Of a stretch of 64,000 nt of DNA, positions 17,373 through 26,023 are shown in pieces. Positions within the stretch are counted from its first letter, which is position 1; the number at the start of each line of letters is the position of its first letter. The notes below the pieces were generated by a model. The model did not search any database, was not told the origin of the DNA, and saw nothing but the letters and a program-made list of their open reading frames with translations. The translations under genes were made by a program, and so were the position numbers. Origin of the DNA: Bacillus sp. ISL-18 (GTDB lineage: Bacteria > Bacillota > Bacilli > Bacillales > Cytobacillaceae); assembly GCF_018613415.1 (NCBI RefSeq), contig NZ_JAGGQG010000024.1, positions 1 through 64,000 of the forward strand, given 5' to 3'.

Positions 17373-20300
17373 CTAAAAGCTTACTAAAATTGTTTTTACT
17401 TCAAATGGCTTCAGTGAGGAGGATAGCTTGTTCCCTTGGACGGAAATGTCTGCCTGTCTCTCTTCCAACAAATTGGTTTCATATGCAGACTGAACCTGCC
17501 CCGCCAAGGATAAGGAAATATTCTCTCTGCCGCCGCTAGATTCATACATTCTCAGCGTAAGCCCCGTGCCATCCTCTGACGGCTTGACCGTATCAAGAAT
17601 GACCTGCTTGGACTCTGTCTTTATAAAAGAATGCGAACTTGGCAGGATTCCCTGATGGGCAGAAGTACAGAGAACAACAGCTGGGTGATTCAACTCATAC
17701 CCGCGCTTAACCACTTCAGCCTCTCGCCAGTCACCTTCATGCGGGAAAAGGGAGTACGTAAATTCATGTTGTCCCTGGTCTGCCCCTTTGTCAGGCCATC
17801 TAGGTGCCCGAAGCAAGGATAAGCGCAGAACATTTTGTTTCACATCATATCCGTATTTGCAATCATTCAACAAACTGACTCCATATCCAGCTTCAGAAAG
17901 GTCGGCAAAGCGGTGGCCGCACACTTCAAACTGTGCCTGCTCCCAGCTCGTATTCGTATGTGTCGCTCTTTCCACCGATCCGAACGGGATTTCAAACGTG
18001 GCTTTATTGCTAACCACATCGACCGGGAAGGCAACCTTTAATAATTTGTGCTCCTCCTGCCAATCGACTCGCGTTTGGAAATCGATTCGTCTACTGTGGT
18101 GATAGAAAACCATCTCTTGCTCGATGGTTGATTGAGCCAGCTGCCATTTAAACCGGATCACATCCTTGACCGCTCCTTTTTGGATGTTTTTCTCAAGAAG
18201 GACAACCGCTTCCGCCGGCTGGTCTTCAAAATGGGGATCCACATCCCATGCATCCCAGAGCATCGGGCGGTCATGGAAGAGCTGGAACTGATTAGCGGCG
18301 GCACCGCTAGGCACCACTTCACGCTGGGCTTTTTTATCATAAAGGCGGGAAATTTCCCCCTTTTCATTCCATTCCACCAGATAATAGTCTGTTTCCCACT
18401 CGCGGCCCAATTCCTCTTGTTCCTCGACTACTTGTTTCCCTAAATCCTTTAACCATATGGCTGCATAGCCCATTTCTGGAATCTCAGGCACGTAAACAGT
18501 TAATTCAGTTTGGCCATCTTCCCTTTGAATAAAGTCCGTTGGAAGTTCCTGCCCCTCCTGATTGACTGCTCCCATTCCTGCCAATTCAGGTCCACCGGTC
18601 ATTCTTACGGTTTCAGACTTCTTCCAAGACAAGCTATTAAAGAGGATGACCGGTACTCCGTCGCCCTCGGTGTCAATTTGCTTTTCAAGCGCATCCAAAG
18701 CCTCCTGTCTCACCGTTTCGCCGTTTGCAAAAATTTTCTTGTAATCGGACTCCGAATCCACATAGACCTCCGGAATAGATGACCCTGGAATTATATCGTG
18801 AAATTGATTGAGCAGAAGCAGCTTCCAGCCTTCTTTCAATGACTGAGAAAGATTGGCTCCGGCAAGGTTTCCAGCTAGGCTGCGCCAAATCTCTGCATCC
18901 CGGTAAAGGACTTCTGCTTTCCGGTTCCATTTCTTATTCCGGGCATGTGTAGTGTACGTCCCCCGATGAAGCTCCAAATACATATCCCCCACCCATGCAG
19001 GCAAAGCTGGATTGGCCTCACGGATCCCATCGAAAAATTCGTGGGCTGTACTGTTTACCACTGCCGGCAAGCCCGGCAAAGAGGCGGAACGATCAATATA
19101 ATCAATCATTTCTTGTGTCACGCCGCCGCCGCCATCCCCATGTCCATAAAGGAGCATCTGTTTTGAATGGGCATTCTTTTGCTTAAAACTATCCCAGTGA
19201 CTCTGGATTTCTTGGGGGTGGGTATATTCATTTAATCCATGATTCAAAAAGGAAAGAATCTGCGTTCCATCGATCCCTTCCCAATAAAACAAATCATAAG
19301 GAAATGGATTGGTGTCATTCCAGTTCATTTTAGAGGTCATAAAATAGTCAATTCCTGCACCCTTTAACAATTGTGGCAGAGAAGCACAATAGCCAAAGGT
19401 ATCAGGGAGCCACTCAATTCTTGGCTGTACGCCGAATTCATCCTTGTAAAATTTCATCCCATATAACAACTGACGGACTAATGATTCACCGGATGGCATA
19501 TTTAAATCGGGCTCCACCCACATGCCTCCGACAACCTCCCAGCGCCCATCGGAAATATGCTTTTTCACCCTTTCATAGATTTCAGGGTAATGCTCTTTCA
19601 CAAAGGCATAGGCTTGGGGCTGGCTCTGTGCATAGGTAAAGCCTGGATTCTCATCCAGCAGGGTACTCATCGTCGAAAAAGTCCGGCTGCACTTGCGAAT
19701 AGCTTCCTTTACCGGCCAGAGCCAGGCCAGATCAATATGAGACTGTCCTACCATTAACATTTGACCAAGGGAGTTTCCCGCCAAATCAGATAGTTTTTTC
19801 TTTAAGTCTTCTTCTATGCCAGCAACCCATAAACCATTCGTTAACGCTTCCGGCGCTTCAGACAGAATCCTTTTTTCAACCTCAGTCAAACTCTCAATGA
19901 TTTTGAAACGTCCCATGTCACCTTCCGGCAGCAATTTTGCGGTGTCATAGTAACACTTCACGGTGGCCAGCAGACTTTGGACAGCCGTATTTGGAAAATC
20001 AAGATTGCCTCTCAGAAGGGTTAGTGGTGGGGGATCATATTCGGCAGGTTCATTTTGGTAATTTAACTCATCGAGCGTTTGGCCCGCATAGTTATATAAT
20101 TCTATTTTTATGTTGATTTGTTCCTTTCCCCGTACATTCTCCGGAAAAGGAACATAACTACGGTTCCGATCAATTCCATGGTGGGGCATGCCATCGATAG
20201 AAACCAACCCCTCATGGAGAGTCCGGCGTCCCTTTGCACCGGCAAGAAAGGTAAGTCCAAAAGGCCGATTCTGCCAGTGAGCGGGGATCGATACTTCCTT

Positions 20301-20498
20301 CTCCAAAAACATGGTACCACCCGCATCGATTAACCAATCACCTTCATTAATGGTAAAGCCGTCCTCAGAATCAAACTCATAGTTTGCTGGTGACATATAA
20401 ACGCCGCGTTTTGCACGCCAATCCTTAATCTCGATCGACTCTAGTATCTGCTGATTCGATAAATGCTGAATAAATCGCTGGATTCTCTCCAAAGTCAA
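17373..20498 (-). CDS. GH38 alpha-mannosidase (copy 1)
   Basis: GH38 enzymes release alpha-linked mannose with retention, using a Zn ion. The 1,041-residue protein shows the metal site HIDLAWLWP (near residue 255), the nucleophile motif WLPDTFGY (Asp near residue 366), DLNMPSGESLVRQ, and the later YGHGDGGGGV and LNQFHDIIPGSSI motifs of the class II cytosolic/vacuolar type. There is no signal peptide, so it acts on imported glycans. The start ATG at 20498 is followed in the same operon by GH3. Two other GH38 genes (the broken one at 34543-37652, of the same type, and a different subtype at 41829) suggest division of labour over alpha-1,2/1,3/1,6 linkages. Confidence 0.93.
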   Translation of the reverse strand: MTLERIQRFIQHLSNQQILESIEIKDWRAKRGVYMSPANYEFDSEDGFTINEGDWLIDAGGTMFLEKEVSIPAHWQNRPFGLTFLAGAKGRRTLHEGLVSIDGMPHHGIDRNRSYVPFPENVRGKEQINIKIELYNYAGQTLDELNYQNEPAEYDPPPLTLLRGNLDFPNTAVQSLLATVKCYYDTAKLLPEGDMGRFKIIESLTEVEKRILSEAPEALTNGLWVAGIEEDLKKKLSDLAGNSLGQMLMVGQSHIDLAWLWPVKEAIRKCSRTFSTMSTLLDENPGFTYAQSQPQAYAFVKEHYPEIYERVKKHISDGRWEVVGGMWVEPDLNMPSGESLVRQLLYGMKFYKDEFGVQPRIEWLPDTFGYCASLPQLLKGAGIDYFMTSKMNWNDTNPFPYDLFYWEGIDGTQILSFLNHGLNEYTHPQEIQSHWDSFKQKNAHSKQMLLYGHGDGGGGVTQEMIDYIDRSASLPGLPAVVNSTAHEFFDGIREANPALPAWVGDMYLELHRGTYTTHARNKKWNRKAEVLYRDAEIWRSLAGNLAGANLSQSLKEGWKLLLLNQFHDIIPGSSIPEVYVDSESDYKKIFANGETVRQEALDALEKQIDTEGDGVPVILFNSLSWKKSETVRMTGGPELAGMGAVNQEGQELPTDFIQREDGQTELTVYVPEIPEMGYAAIWLKDLGKQVVEEQEELGREWETDYYLVEWNEKGEISRLYDKKAQREVVPSGAAANQFQLFHDRPMLWDAWDVDPHFEDQPAEAVVLLEKNIQKGAVKDVIRFKWQLAQSTIEQEMVFYHHSRRIDFQTRVDWQEEHKLLKVAFPVDVVSNKATFEIPFGSVERATHTNTSWEQAQFEVCGHRFADLSEAGYGVSLLNDCKYGYDVKQNVLRLSLLRAPRWPDKGADQGQHEFTYSLFPHEGDWREAEVVKRGYELNHPAVVLCTSAHQGILPSSHSFIKTESKQVILDTVKPSEDGTGLTLRMYESSGGRENISLSLAGQVQSAYETNLLEERQADISVQGNKLSSSLKPFEVKTILVSF

Positions 20499-20585
20499 TG
20501 TCGTTCCCTCCCAAGCTAGTATTCTTTTTTTAAAAAAATGACTGTGTTAACTTTTGGCTGTTGATTTCCGCGGGCATTAACCAGC

Positions 20586-20629
20586 AAAAAAATAAAGAGT
20601 ATGGCAGATCATTTTCTTATCTGCCATAC
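20586..20629 (-). terminator. Terminator of the first GH85 gene
   Basis: On the minus strand an 11-bp perfect stem (20629-20619 with 20609-20599) and 9-nt loop are followed by a T-rich tail ending in a run of seven T. It lies about 30 nt after the GH85 stop and separates it from the GH38-GH3 operon. Confidence 0.9.
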
Positions 20630-20656
20630 CTGATAACTTCGCTGGCTAGCAGCGGT

Positions 20657-23656
20657 TTACTTCGACCATGTTCTTAAAAAATAGTCGGCGCTTGCTTTTA
20701 GTCTATTTTTCGTATCTTGTGAAACGCCTTTGAATTCACCGCGGTCAATTTGAGCTTTAAACTTTTCTAATTGCGTGGCTGCTTGCTTCAAGCGGCCTGC
20801 CTCATAATGTTCCTTCGCGGTGTTCAATGTGGCCGTTAGCATTTCACCAGCTGTTGCGGTCAATTCTTTTTTCTCAACTAATCCGTTGATGATACCGTAA
20901 AGGTCATCTAAGGTCATTCTGACAACCGTAGTGACTTTATTGCCCGAATAGTCCTCCATAACAAACTCAAGGATGCTGTTCGTTGACTGAGTTTTAAAGG
21001 TAAGCTCTTGTAAATGCGTGCGTCCGCGCACAATATACGGTTTACGTCCTTGACTGTAAGTGGTATTGAACGATTTAGCTACACCATTTTCATAGACATA
21101 CAGGTAATGCCAATCCCTTGCGTCCGGTATTCCCCACGTCACGGAAGTCCCATTAATGGTAACTTTTTCGGCTGGATACGCTTCGATTGATTTGTCTACA
21201 AACGTGCCCTGATAGCTAATCCAGTCATGGCTGCCGACTTTTATTTTTAGAAGATATTGATCCCCATTAATCGGCATATTGGACAGTTTTGCTTCTGGCT
21301 TGCCATTACTTACAGTGACCGTTTCGTTCACTTCTTTGGCAGAGTCATACTCAGTTGAAAGATTGACGATGACCTTTCCATCCACATCCTTAGGATTTTC
21401 CCATGAAACCACCATACCGCCGTTATCCGTTTGGACAGCTTTTATGTTATGAACCCCTTTTGTTAAATCATACTGGACAACAGCAGGTTCACTTTCCTGG
21501 CCATCCTGACTCACGGCTGTGACGGAAATATCACCTGATAGCCCTTTCAAATTCTTGATGTAAAAGACATCATCATAAATACCGCCAACATAGGCTCCAT
21601 TATTATAGACATTGTATTGTTTTACATGATCATAATCAGCGAGGTTCCAAGAGATATACATTTCATTAGAATCACGTAAAGCTTCAGTAATCTGAAGTCC
21701 TGTAGGTGCCTTCGGTTTCTCAATCGAGTTGTCGCTGATTTTCACCTGGCCAATATTGACCTGATAATTATTGATTTGTCCTTGTGCCCCGTTATCAAAG
21801 ACGATTCCAAAGGCTTCAATCTCTTTGCCAGCATATTCGGACAAGTCAAGATCGGCTGTCACCCATCCATCGGTCTTTTTACCAGAATTCGGTACGGTCA
21901 CTTTCACAACTTTTTCCGGTGCATCTTTAAAAAGTAAACCGACGCTCATCACAGATGCATCATCTTGGGATGTTTTATTGTAGGTGATTGAAAATTTGGA
22001 GCCCGCTTTTACTTTTAAATCAGTTTTATAAAGGTGTAAAAAGTTTTCCGCATCCAATGTGCCATTTACAACAAGTGAGTTTCCGCCGTTATAGGCACCT
22101 ACCTTTTGATAATGGTAGCGTGAGCCTGCATTGTAATTAGGACCGAAATCAAAATCAGCCTGAAGCGGCATGCCTGATGTTTGCATCCACCACTGCCATG
22201 TCACAGGAATATCCTGAATATTGATATTGGACCATTCTTCATTGTTACTGACCTTGCCATTGACATAATAGGCTAATCCGCGGCCCATGTTAAAATTGGA
22301 GACAAAGTTGGAGCCCTGAATAACACTGCGTTCAGCGATATACGCAGCAACACCATCCCAGTTATCGCCTTTTGCCGCTACATCAGAAAGGGCAGCGTTT
22401 GCATTTCTGCCCGTATTGGTTGGATCAAGGTTAGGACCTGTCCACCATGCACGGTCACGAATAAACGACATCCATTGGTAATCGCTGTTGTTGCGGCGCA
22501 TCGTATCCGCTCCGCCGAGATCTTCATCCAAGCCATGATGGGTAAAGTCCGCTCCAAGCATGGCGATACTGTTCATCGGTTTTCCTGTGCTGTCTAAATT
22601 ATTGCGAAGATCGTTCCGATGGGTATTAAATCGATCGCCGCCTGCTTCCACACCGGCAAACACCGTCTCCAGAGGATTTAAACCTAAGCTCTCTGCCAGT
22701 GTCTTCGAATTTAACAACTTTTGTTTGTTCCAATTGTAATTTAAGAACATTGACTGAGCCAGATCGCCATATTGCGGATCCTTTACAAACGGACTATTTC
22801 CGGAGGTAAATTCGTTGTCGTATTTTAATTTACCAGTTGTATTATTAACTGCATCGTACCACTGGACATATAAACCACTATTTCGTAAAACCTTTAAAAA
22901 CTCTTTATAAGTAGGGATATCTTTCACAGCTACCCCGGAAAGCTCTTCTTGGTTAAAGAAATAGCCGTCATATCCATAATACTTAGCCATTTCAATCAGT
23001 TTTTCAGCAACAGGGAAGTTCCCATCCTTGTCTTTGACAAGCATTTGCGTATAGGTTTGCGGACCCCTGTCATTGCTTGAGAAGAAAATAACAGCAAGGG
23101 ATTTGACTCCGTTTTTATGGGCGGCATTGGTATAAGCCGGATTTGGGATATTTAATGCACCAAATTCAAACCATCTTTCATACCATTGAAGGCTCGGATC
23201 ATATAAATCTTTTGGAACATCGGCTGTCGCCATTCCATGCCAATAAGAGTAATAATCTACATACTGCCAGTACGGAAACGTATACTGCCCGAATTTATTC
23301 GTGTAGGCGGTACTGTCCATAAAAGCATTCCCATAGTCACCTGCAATATTAGACATTTGTGTTTCCGGGCTCAAATTAGGGTTTGCCTGTGTGGCGGTAA
23401 ATGCTTCATTACGTTGTTGTAATGGGACTCTCGACCTGAGCATCTCTGAATCTTTATCTGTTTCCGGTTTCCATTTTAAAATGTCATTCGATGTATAACC
23501 GTGCTGGGTTGGCTGATTTAATCCGGTTGCGCTGCTACCTGTATATGGTAGTGTATCCCCCGCCAAGGCTGAGGTTGCAAAGCCGGCCTGCAAGGTAAAA
23601 AGCGCCGAAATTGTGACGATCAGTGTTTTTTTCGTTTTTCCCATTCGTGAAAACAT
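20657..23656 (-). CDS. Secreted GH85 endo-beta-N-acetylglucosaminidase (copy 1)
   Basis: GH85 enzymes cut the GlcNAc-beta-1,4-GlcNAc core of N-glycans and release the glycan from protein. The 999-residue protein has a signal peptide (about 1-32), then the GH85 barrel with the active-site motif YGYDGYFFNQEE (Asn and Glu of the N-x-E pair near residue 235), a beta-sandwich region, a fibronectin-like segment starting KAPTGLQITEA, and a C-terminal helical region with repeated hydrophobic/charged heptads. No LPXTG, SLH or lipobox is seen, so it is probably released or weakly cell-associated. The ATG at 23656 has GGGGAGG at 7 nt. It is flanked by its own terminator and an upstream region with a cre-like box. 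A second GH85 of different architecture is at 49769. Confidence 0.92.
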   Translation of the reverse strand: MFSRMGKTKKTLIVTISALFTLQAGFATSALAGDTLPYTGSSATGLNQPTQHGYTSNDILKWKPETDKDSEMLRSRVPLQQRNEAFTATQANPNLSPETQMSNIAGDYGNAFMDSTAYTNKFGQYTFPYWQYVDYYSYWHGMATADVPKDLYDPSLQWYERWFEFGALNIPNPAYTNAAHKNGVKSLAVIFFSSNDRGPQTYTQMLVKDKDGNFPVAEKLIEMAKYYGYDGYFFNQEELSGVAVKDIPTYKEFLKVLRNSGLYVQWYDAVNNTTGKLKYDNEFTSGNSPFVKDPQYGDLAQSMFLNYNWNKQKLLNSKTLAESLGLNPLETVFAGVEAGGDRFNTHRNDLRNNLDSTGKPMNSIAMLGADFTHHGLDEDLGGADTMRRNNSDYQWMSFIRDRAWWTGPNLDPTNTGRNANAALSDVAAKGDNWDGVAAYIAERSVIQGSNFVSNFNMGRGLAYYVNGKVSNNEEWSNINIQDIPVTWQWWMQTSGMPLQADFDFGPNYNAGSRYHYQKVGAYNGGNSLVVNGTLDAENFLHLYKTDLKVKAGSKFSITYNKTSQDDASVMSVGLLFKDAPEKVVKVTVPNSGKKTDGWVTADLDLSEYAGKEIEAFGIVFDNGAQGQINNYQVNIGQVKISDNSIEKPKAPTGLQITEALRDSNEMYISWNLADYDHVKQYNVYNNGAYVGGIYDDVFYIKNLKGLSGDISVTAVSQDGQESEPAVVQYDLTKGVHNIKAVQTDNGGMVVSWENPKDVDGKVIVNLSTEYDSAKEVNETVTVSNGKPEAKLSNMPINGDQYLLKIKVGSHDWISYQGTFVDKSIEAYPAEKVTINGTSVTWGIPDARDWHYLYVYENGVAKSFNTTYSQGRKPYIVRGRTHLQELTFKTQSTNSILEFVMEDYSGNKVTTVVRMTLDDLYGIINGLVEKKELTATAGEMLTATLNTAKEHYEAGRLKQAATQLEKFKAQIDRGEFKGVSQDTKNRLKASADYFLRTWSK

Positions 23657-23810
23657 CCATTTCCCTCCCCTTTTTTCAGCTTAGCTGCTTAGACAAAAGA
23701 AGTAAGTTGATCACCTACAATTATGTAAGGCATCAATAGATTTATTGATTGATAGCCCCGCCCCCTTTTAAGTAAAATAGGTTACATTTCATCCCATAAA
23801 TCGGCATAAA

Positions 23811-23824
23811 TGTAAGCCTTTCCA
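23811..23824 (-). promoter_or_regulatory. cre-like box upstream of GH85 copy 1
   Basis: Minus-strand TGGAAAGGCTTACA resembles the CcpA site WTGNAANCGNWNNCAW with one core mismatch (G for C in the central CG). It lies about 155 nt upstream of the GH85 start. Medium-to-low support. Confidence 0.35.
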
Positions 23825-23938
23825 CTATTTTAGCAATACTATTCCTATCATCCTATTGGCTAAAACATAGATTCATTGGTTAAAGTAAAGAACACTATTG
23901 AACAATTCAGAATGTTAAAGTCGTGCTGCACGAAAAAT

Positions 23939-24120
23939 GTCCTTCATCTAGGGATGAAGGACTAAACTAGGGTGTGCCCTCTCAAATCTGTGTAATAGAC
24001 AGCGGCTATTGGACAAAATTTTAGATTCCCTTTGGTAATTGTCCAATAGCGATAACTCTATTAGACAAAACCCCATCGAACAGCGGGAAATTGTCCATTA
24101 GAAGAGTCCAACTTCTCGAA
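23939..24120. repeat. Intergenic inverted repeats between ROK and GH85 genes
   Basis: A 10-bp hairpin GTCCTTCATC/GATGAAGGAC lies at about 23939-23962. A perfect 12-bp inverted repeat GCTATTGGACAA (24005-24016) with TTGTCCAATAGC (24039-24050) follows, with further partial copies (TTAGACAAAA, TTGTCCATTAG) to 24100. The GCTATTG core resembles the 52-bp repeat at 14817. The rest of 23657-24140 is AT-rich with no gene. Confidence 0.6.
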
Positions 24121-24140
24121 TTTATTCAAGCCACCCACAC

Positions 24141-24174
24141 AAAAAAAACGTACCACTCTCCCGAGTAGTACGTT
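24141..24174 (-). terminator. Terminator ending the yesM-yesN-GH1-ROK-ROK operon
   Basis: On the minus strand AACGTACTACTC pairs with GAGTGGTACGTT (one mismatch/G-U) and runs into eight T. It starts 7 nt after the last ROK stop. Confidence 0.9.
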
Positions 24175-24181
24175 CCCTCTA

Positions 24182-25057
24182 TTAAAATACTTTCCTACTC
24201 TCACTCCATGCCTGCCGCGCCAGCAAAAGCGCCCCCGTAATCCCTGCATTATCTCCCAGACCAGGACTTACAATATACTCCGACAGCTCCGGCAACGACA
24301 CATAATCACGCAGAAACTCCTCCAAATACTGATAGATAGAAGCGAATACTTGTTTTTGGTTCATCACGCCGCCGCCTAAGATGATCCTTTTTGGAGAAAG
24401 AATCAGAATATATTGCATCAGGGCCTGGGCGATATAGTAGCCTTCCAGTTCCCATACTTCTTCTCGCTCCGCCAAACGGACTCCTTTTTCTCCCCATCGT
24501 TCTTCAATGGCAGGCCCCGCCGCCAGTCCCTCCAGGCAATCACCGTGGTACGGGCATCTTCCCTGATAGGAATCTCTTGGATGACGTCGTACCAAAATAT
24601 GCCCCATCTCCGGATGTGAATGCCCTTGAAGCAGTTGCCCCTGAACAAGCGCCCCTGCACCAATTCCTGTGCCAACCGTAATATATAAACAGCTGTCCAG
24701 CCCTTTGGCTGCACCAAAGGTCGCCTCGCCTAATGCGGCCGCATTTACATCTGTATGAAAGCCAATGGGAACATCAAAGGCATCCTGAATCGTTTGCACA
24801 AACGGATAGTCCTTCCACCCTGGTTTTGGTGTAGACGTAATATACCCGTAAGTCGGACTTTCCCGATTGACATCAATTGGGCCAAATGAGCCAATCCCGA
24901 TCGCCTCCACTGGGTACTTTTTAAAAAAATCGATGACTTTTGGAAGGGTTTCTTCCGGAATAGTCGTGGGAATCTGAATTCGGTCCGTTATCTTTCCCGT
25001 TTCGTCTCCGACAGCACAAACAAATTTTGTCCCTCCCGCTTCAATCGCACCAAGCAT
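24182..25057 (-). CDS. ROK family fructokinase/mannokinase
   Basis: ROK sugar kinases phosphorylate hexoses with ATP in the cytosol. The 291-residue protein has the N-terminal phosphate loop GAIEAGGTKFVC, GIGSFGPIDV, the DVNAAALGE sugar site, TVGTGIGAG, and the Zn-binding segment HPEMGHILVRRHP...GRCPYHGDCLEG. The RRHP/GxCPxHxxCxEG form is that of Bacillus fructokinases (YdhR/GmuE, ScrK) rather than glucokinase. In B. subtilis gmuE sits with mannan genes, and fructokinases of this type often accept mannose. In this operon mannokinase activity would feed ManA. The ATG has AGGAGG and overlaps the end of the previous ROK gene by 17 nt, implying coupled translation. Confidence 0.88.
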   Translation of the reverse strand: MLGAIEAGGTKFVCAVGDETGKITDRIQIPTTIPEETLPKVIDFFKKYPVEAIGIGSFGPIDVNRESPTYGYITSTPKPGWKDYPFVQTIQDAFDVPIGFHTDVNAAALGEATFGAAKGLDSCLYITVGTGIGAGALVQGQLLQGHSHPEMGHILVRRHPRDSYQGRCPYHGDCLEGLAAGPAIEERWGEKGVRLAEREEVWELEGYYIAQALMQYILILSPKRIILGGGVMNQKQVFASIYQYLEEFLRDYVSLPELSEYIVSPGLGDNAGITGALLLARQAWSESRKVF

Positions 25058-25985
25058 TTACAACTCCTCCTAGTCTATTATTCTTGAAACCGTCCTTATC
25101 ATTCAGAAAATGAAACAAGGCCCCGATTAAGTTGGCATCGTTACCAAATTGACACGCTTCTACCTCAATATGTAACGTGGATATATCATTTCTTAATCCC
25201 TTTAATTCACGATTGATCCCGGCAATCACGTCCTGCCGCTTGCTAACTCCCCCGCCAATCAGGATTTTTTGCGGGTCTAAGGCATATTTTAAATTATAGA
25301 TACCAATTGCCAACCTCTTATAAAGCTCAGCAATACAGTCTTGGGCAATAAGGTCGCCTTCTTCGGCCAAACGAAAGACCTTTTCTCCGTTCAGCGTCCC
25401 TTTCTCAAGCAACTTTCTCCTTTCCACTTCCTCCACAAGGGCATTAGTGGAAGCGACATGGCTCCAGGTTGCTTGCAGCGGTTCTTGGAAGGGAGCTCCC
25501 ATAATCATGTAACCGAACTCCCCGCCGTGCAGCGAGGCCCCGCGTAAAATCGATTGGTTCAGGACAATACTTCCGCCAATTCCTGTGCCTATCACAATAC
25601 AAATATAGTAATCCGTTCCTTTGGCCGCACCTAGCCAGCCTTCCGCCAGGGCAGCGCAATTGGCATCATTTTCAATCGTTGTCTGAAGTCCCGTCCGTTC
25701 CTTTATGAGTCCGGTCATGTTGACTCCATGGATATAGGGAATCGCACTGGCCCCGCCAATAATGCCTGTTTTTACATCTACAGATCCTGGAGAACTTACG
25801 GCAATTCCTTGCAGTTCAAAGTCATCCGCATATTGTTCTACAATTCTTTGTAAAGTCAGCAAAAAGCTCTCCAAGCCTTCTTTGGGAGTTGCCAGCTTTC
25901 CGCTGATCAGTTTCTTGGCCGTTTCATCCATAACCGCATATTTGATATACGTGCCGCCAATATCGAATACCATGTAGGCTTTCAT
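25041..25985 (-). CDS. ROK family kinase, beta-glucoside/amino-sugar kinase-like
   Basis: This 314-residue ROK protein has FDIGGTYIKYAVMD, GIAVSSPGSVD, ENDANCAALAE, VIGTGIGGS and a HGGEFGYM motif, but lacks the cysteine Zn cluster of its neighbour. Absence of the cluster is typical of beta-glucoside kinase (BglK), N-acetylmannosamine kinase-like and related ROK enzymes, all of which phosphorylate a 6-hydroxyl. It follows GH1 by 38 nt and overlaps the next ROK gene by 17 nt. A reasonable inference is phosphorylation of a disaccharide (Man-beta-GlcNAc) or of free GlcNAc/Man from N-glycans. Exact substrate is unknown. Confidence 0.85.
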   Translation of the reverse strand: MKAYMVFDIGGTYIKYAVMDETAKKLISGKLATPKEGLESFLLTLQRIVEQYADDFELQGIAVSSPGSVDVKTGIIGGASAIPYIHGVNMTGLIKERTGLQTTIENDANCAALAEGWLGAAKGTDYYICIVIGTGIGGSIVLNQSILRGASLHGGEFGYMIMGAPFQEPLQATWSHVASTNALVEEVERRKLLEKGTLNGEKVFRLAEEGDLIAQDCIAELYKRLAIGIYNLKYALDPQKILIGGGVSKRQDVIAGINRELKGLRNDISTLHIEVEACQFGNDANLIGALFHFLNDKDGFKNNRLGGVVNAWCD

Positions 25986-26023
25986 TAGAATCCCCCTACG
26001 TGTAAATTGTTCGTCTCACCAAG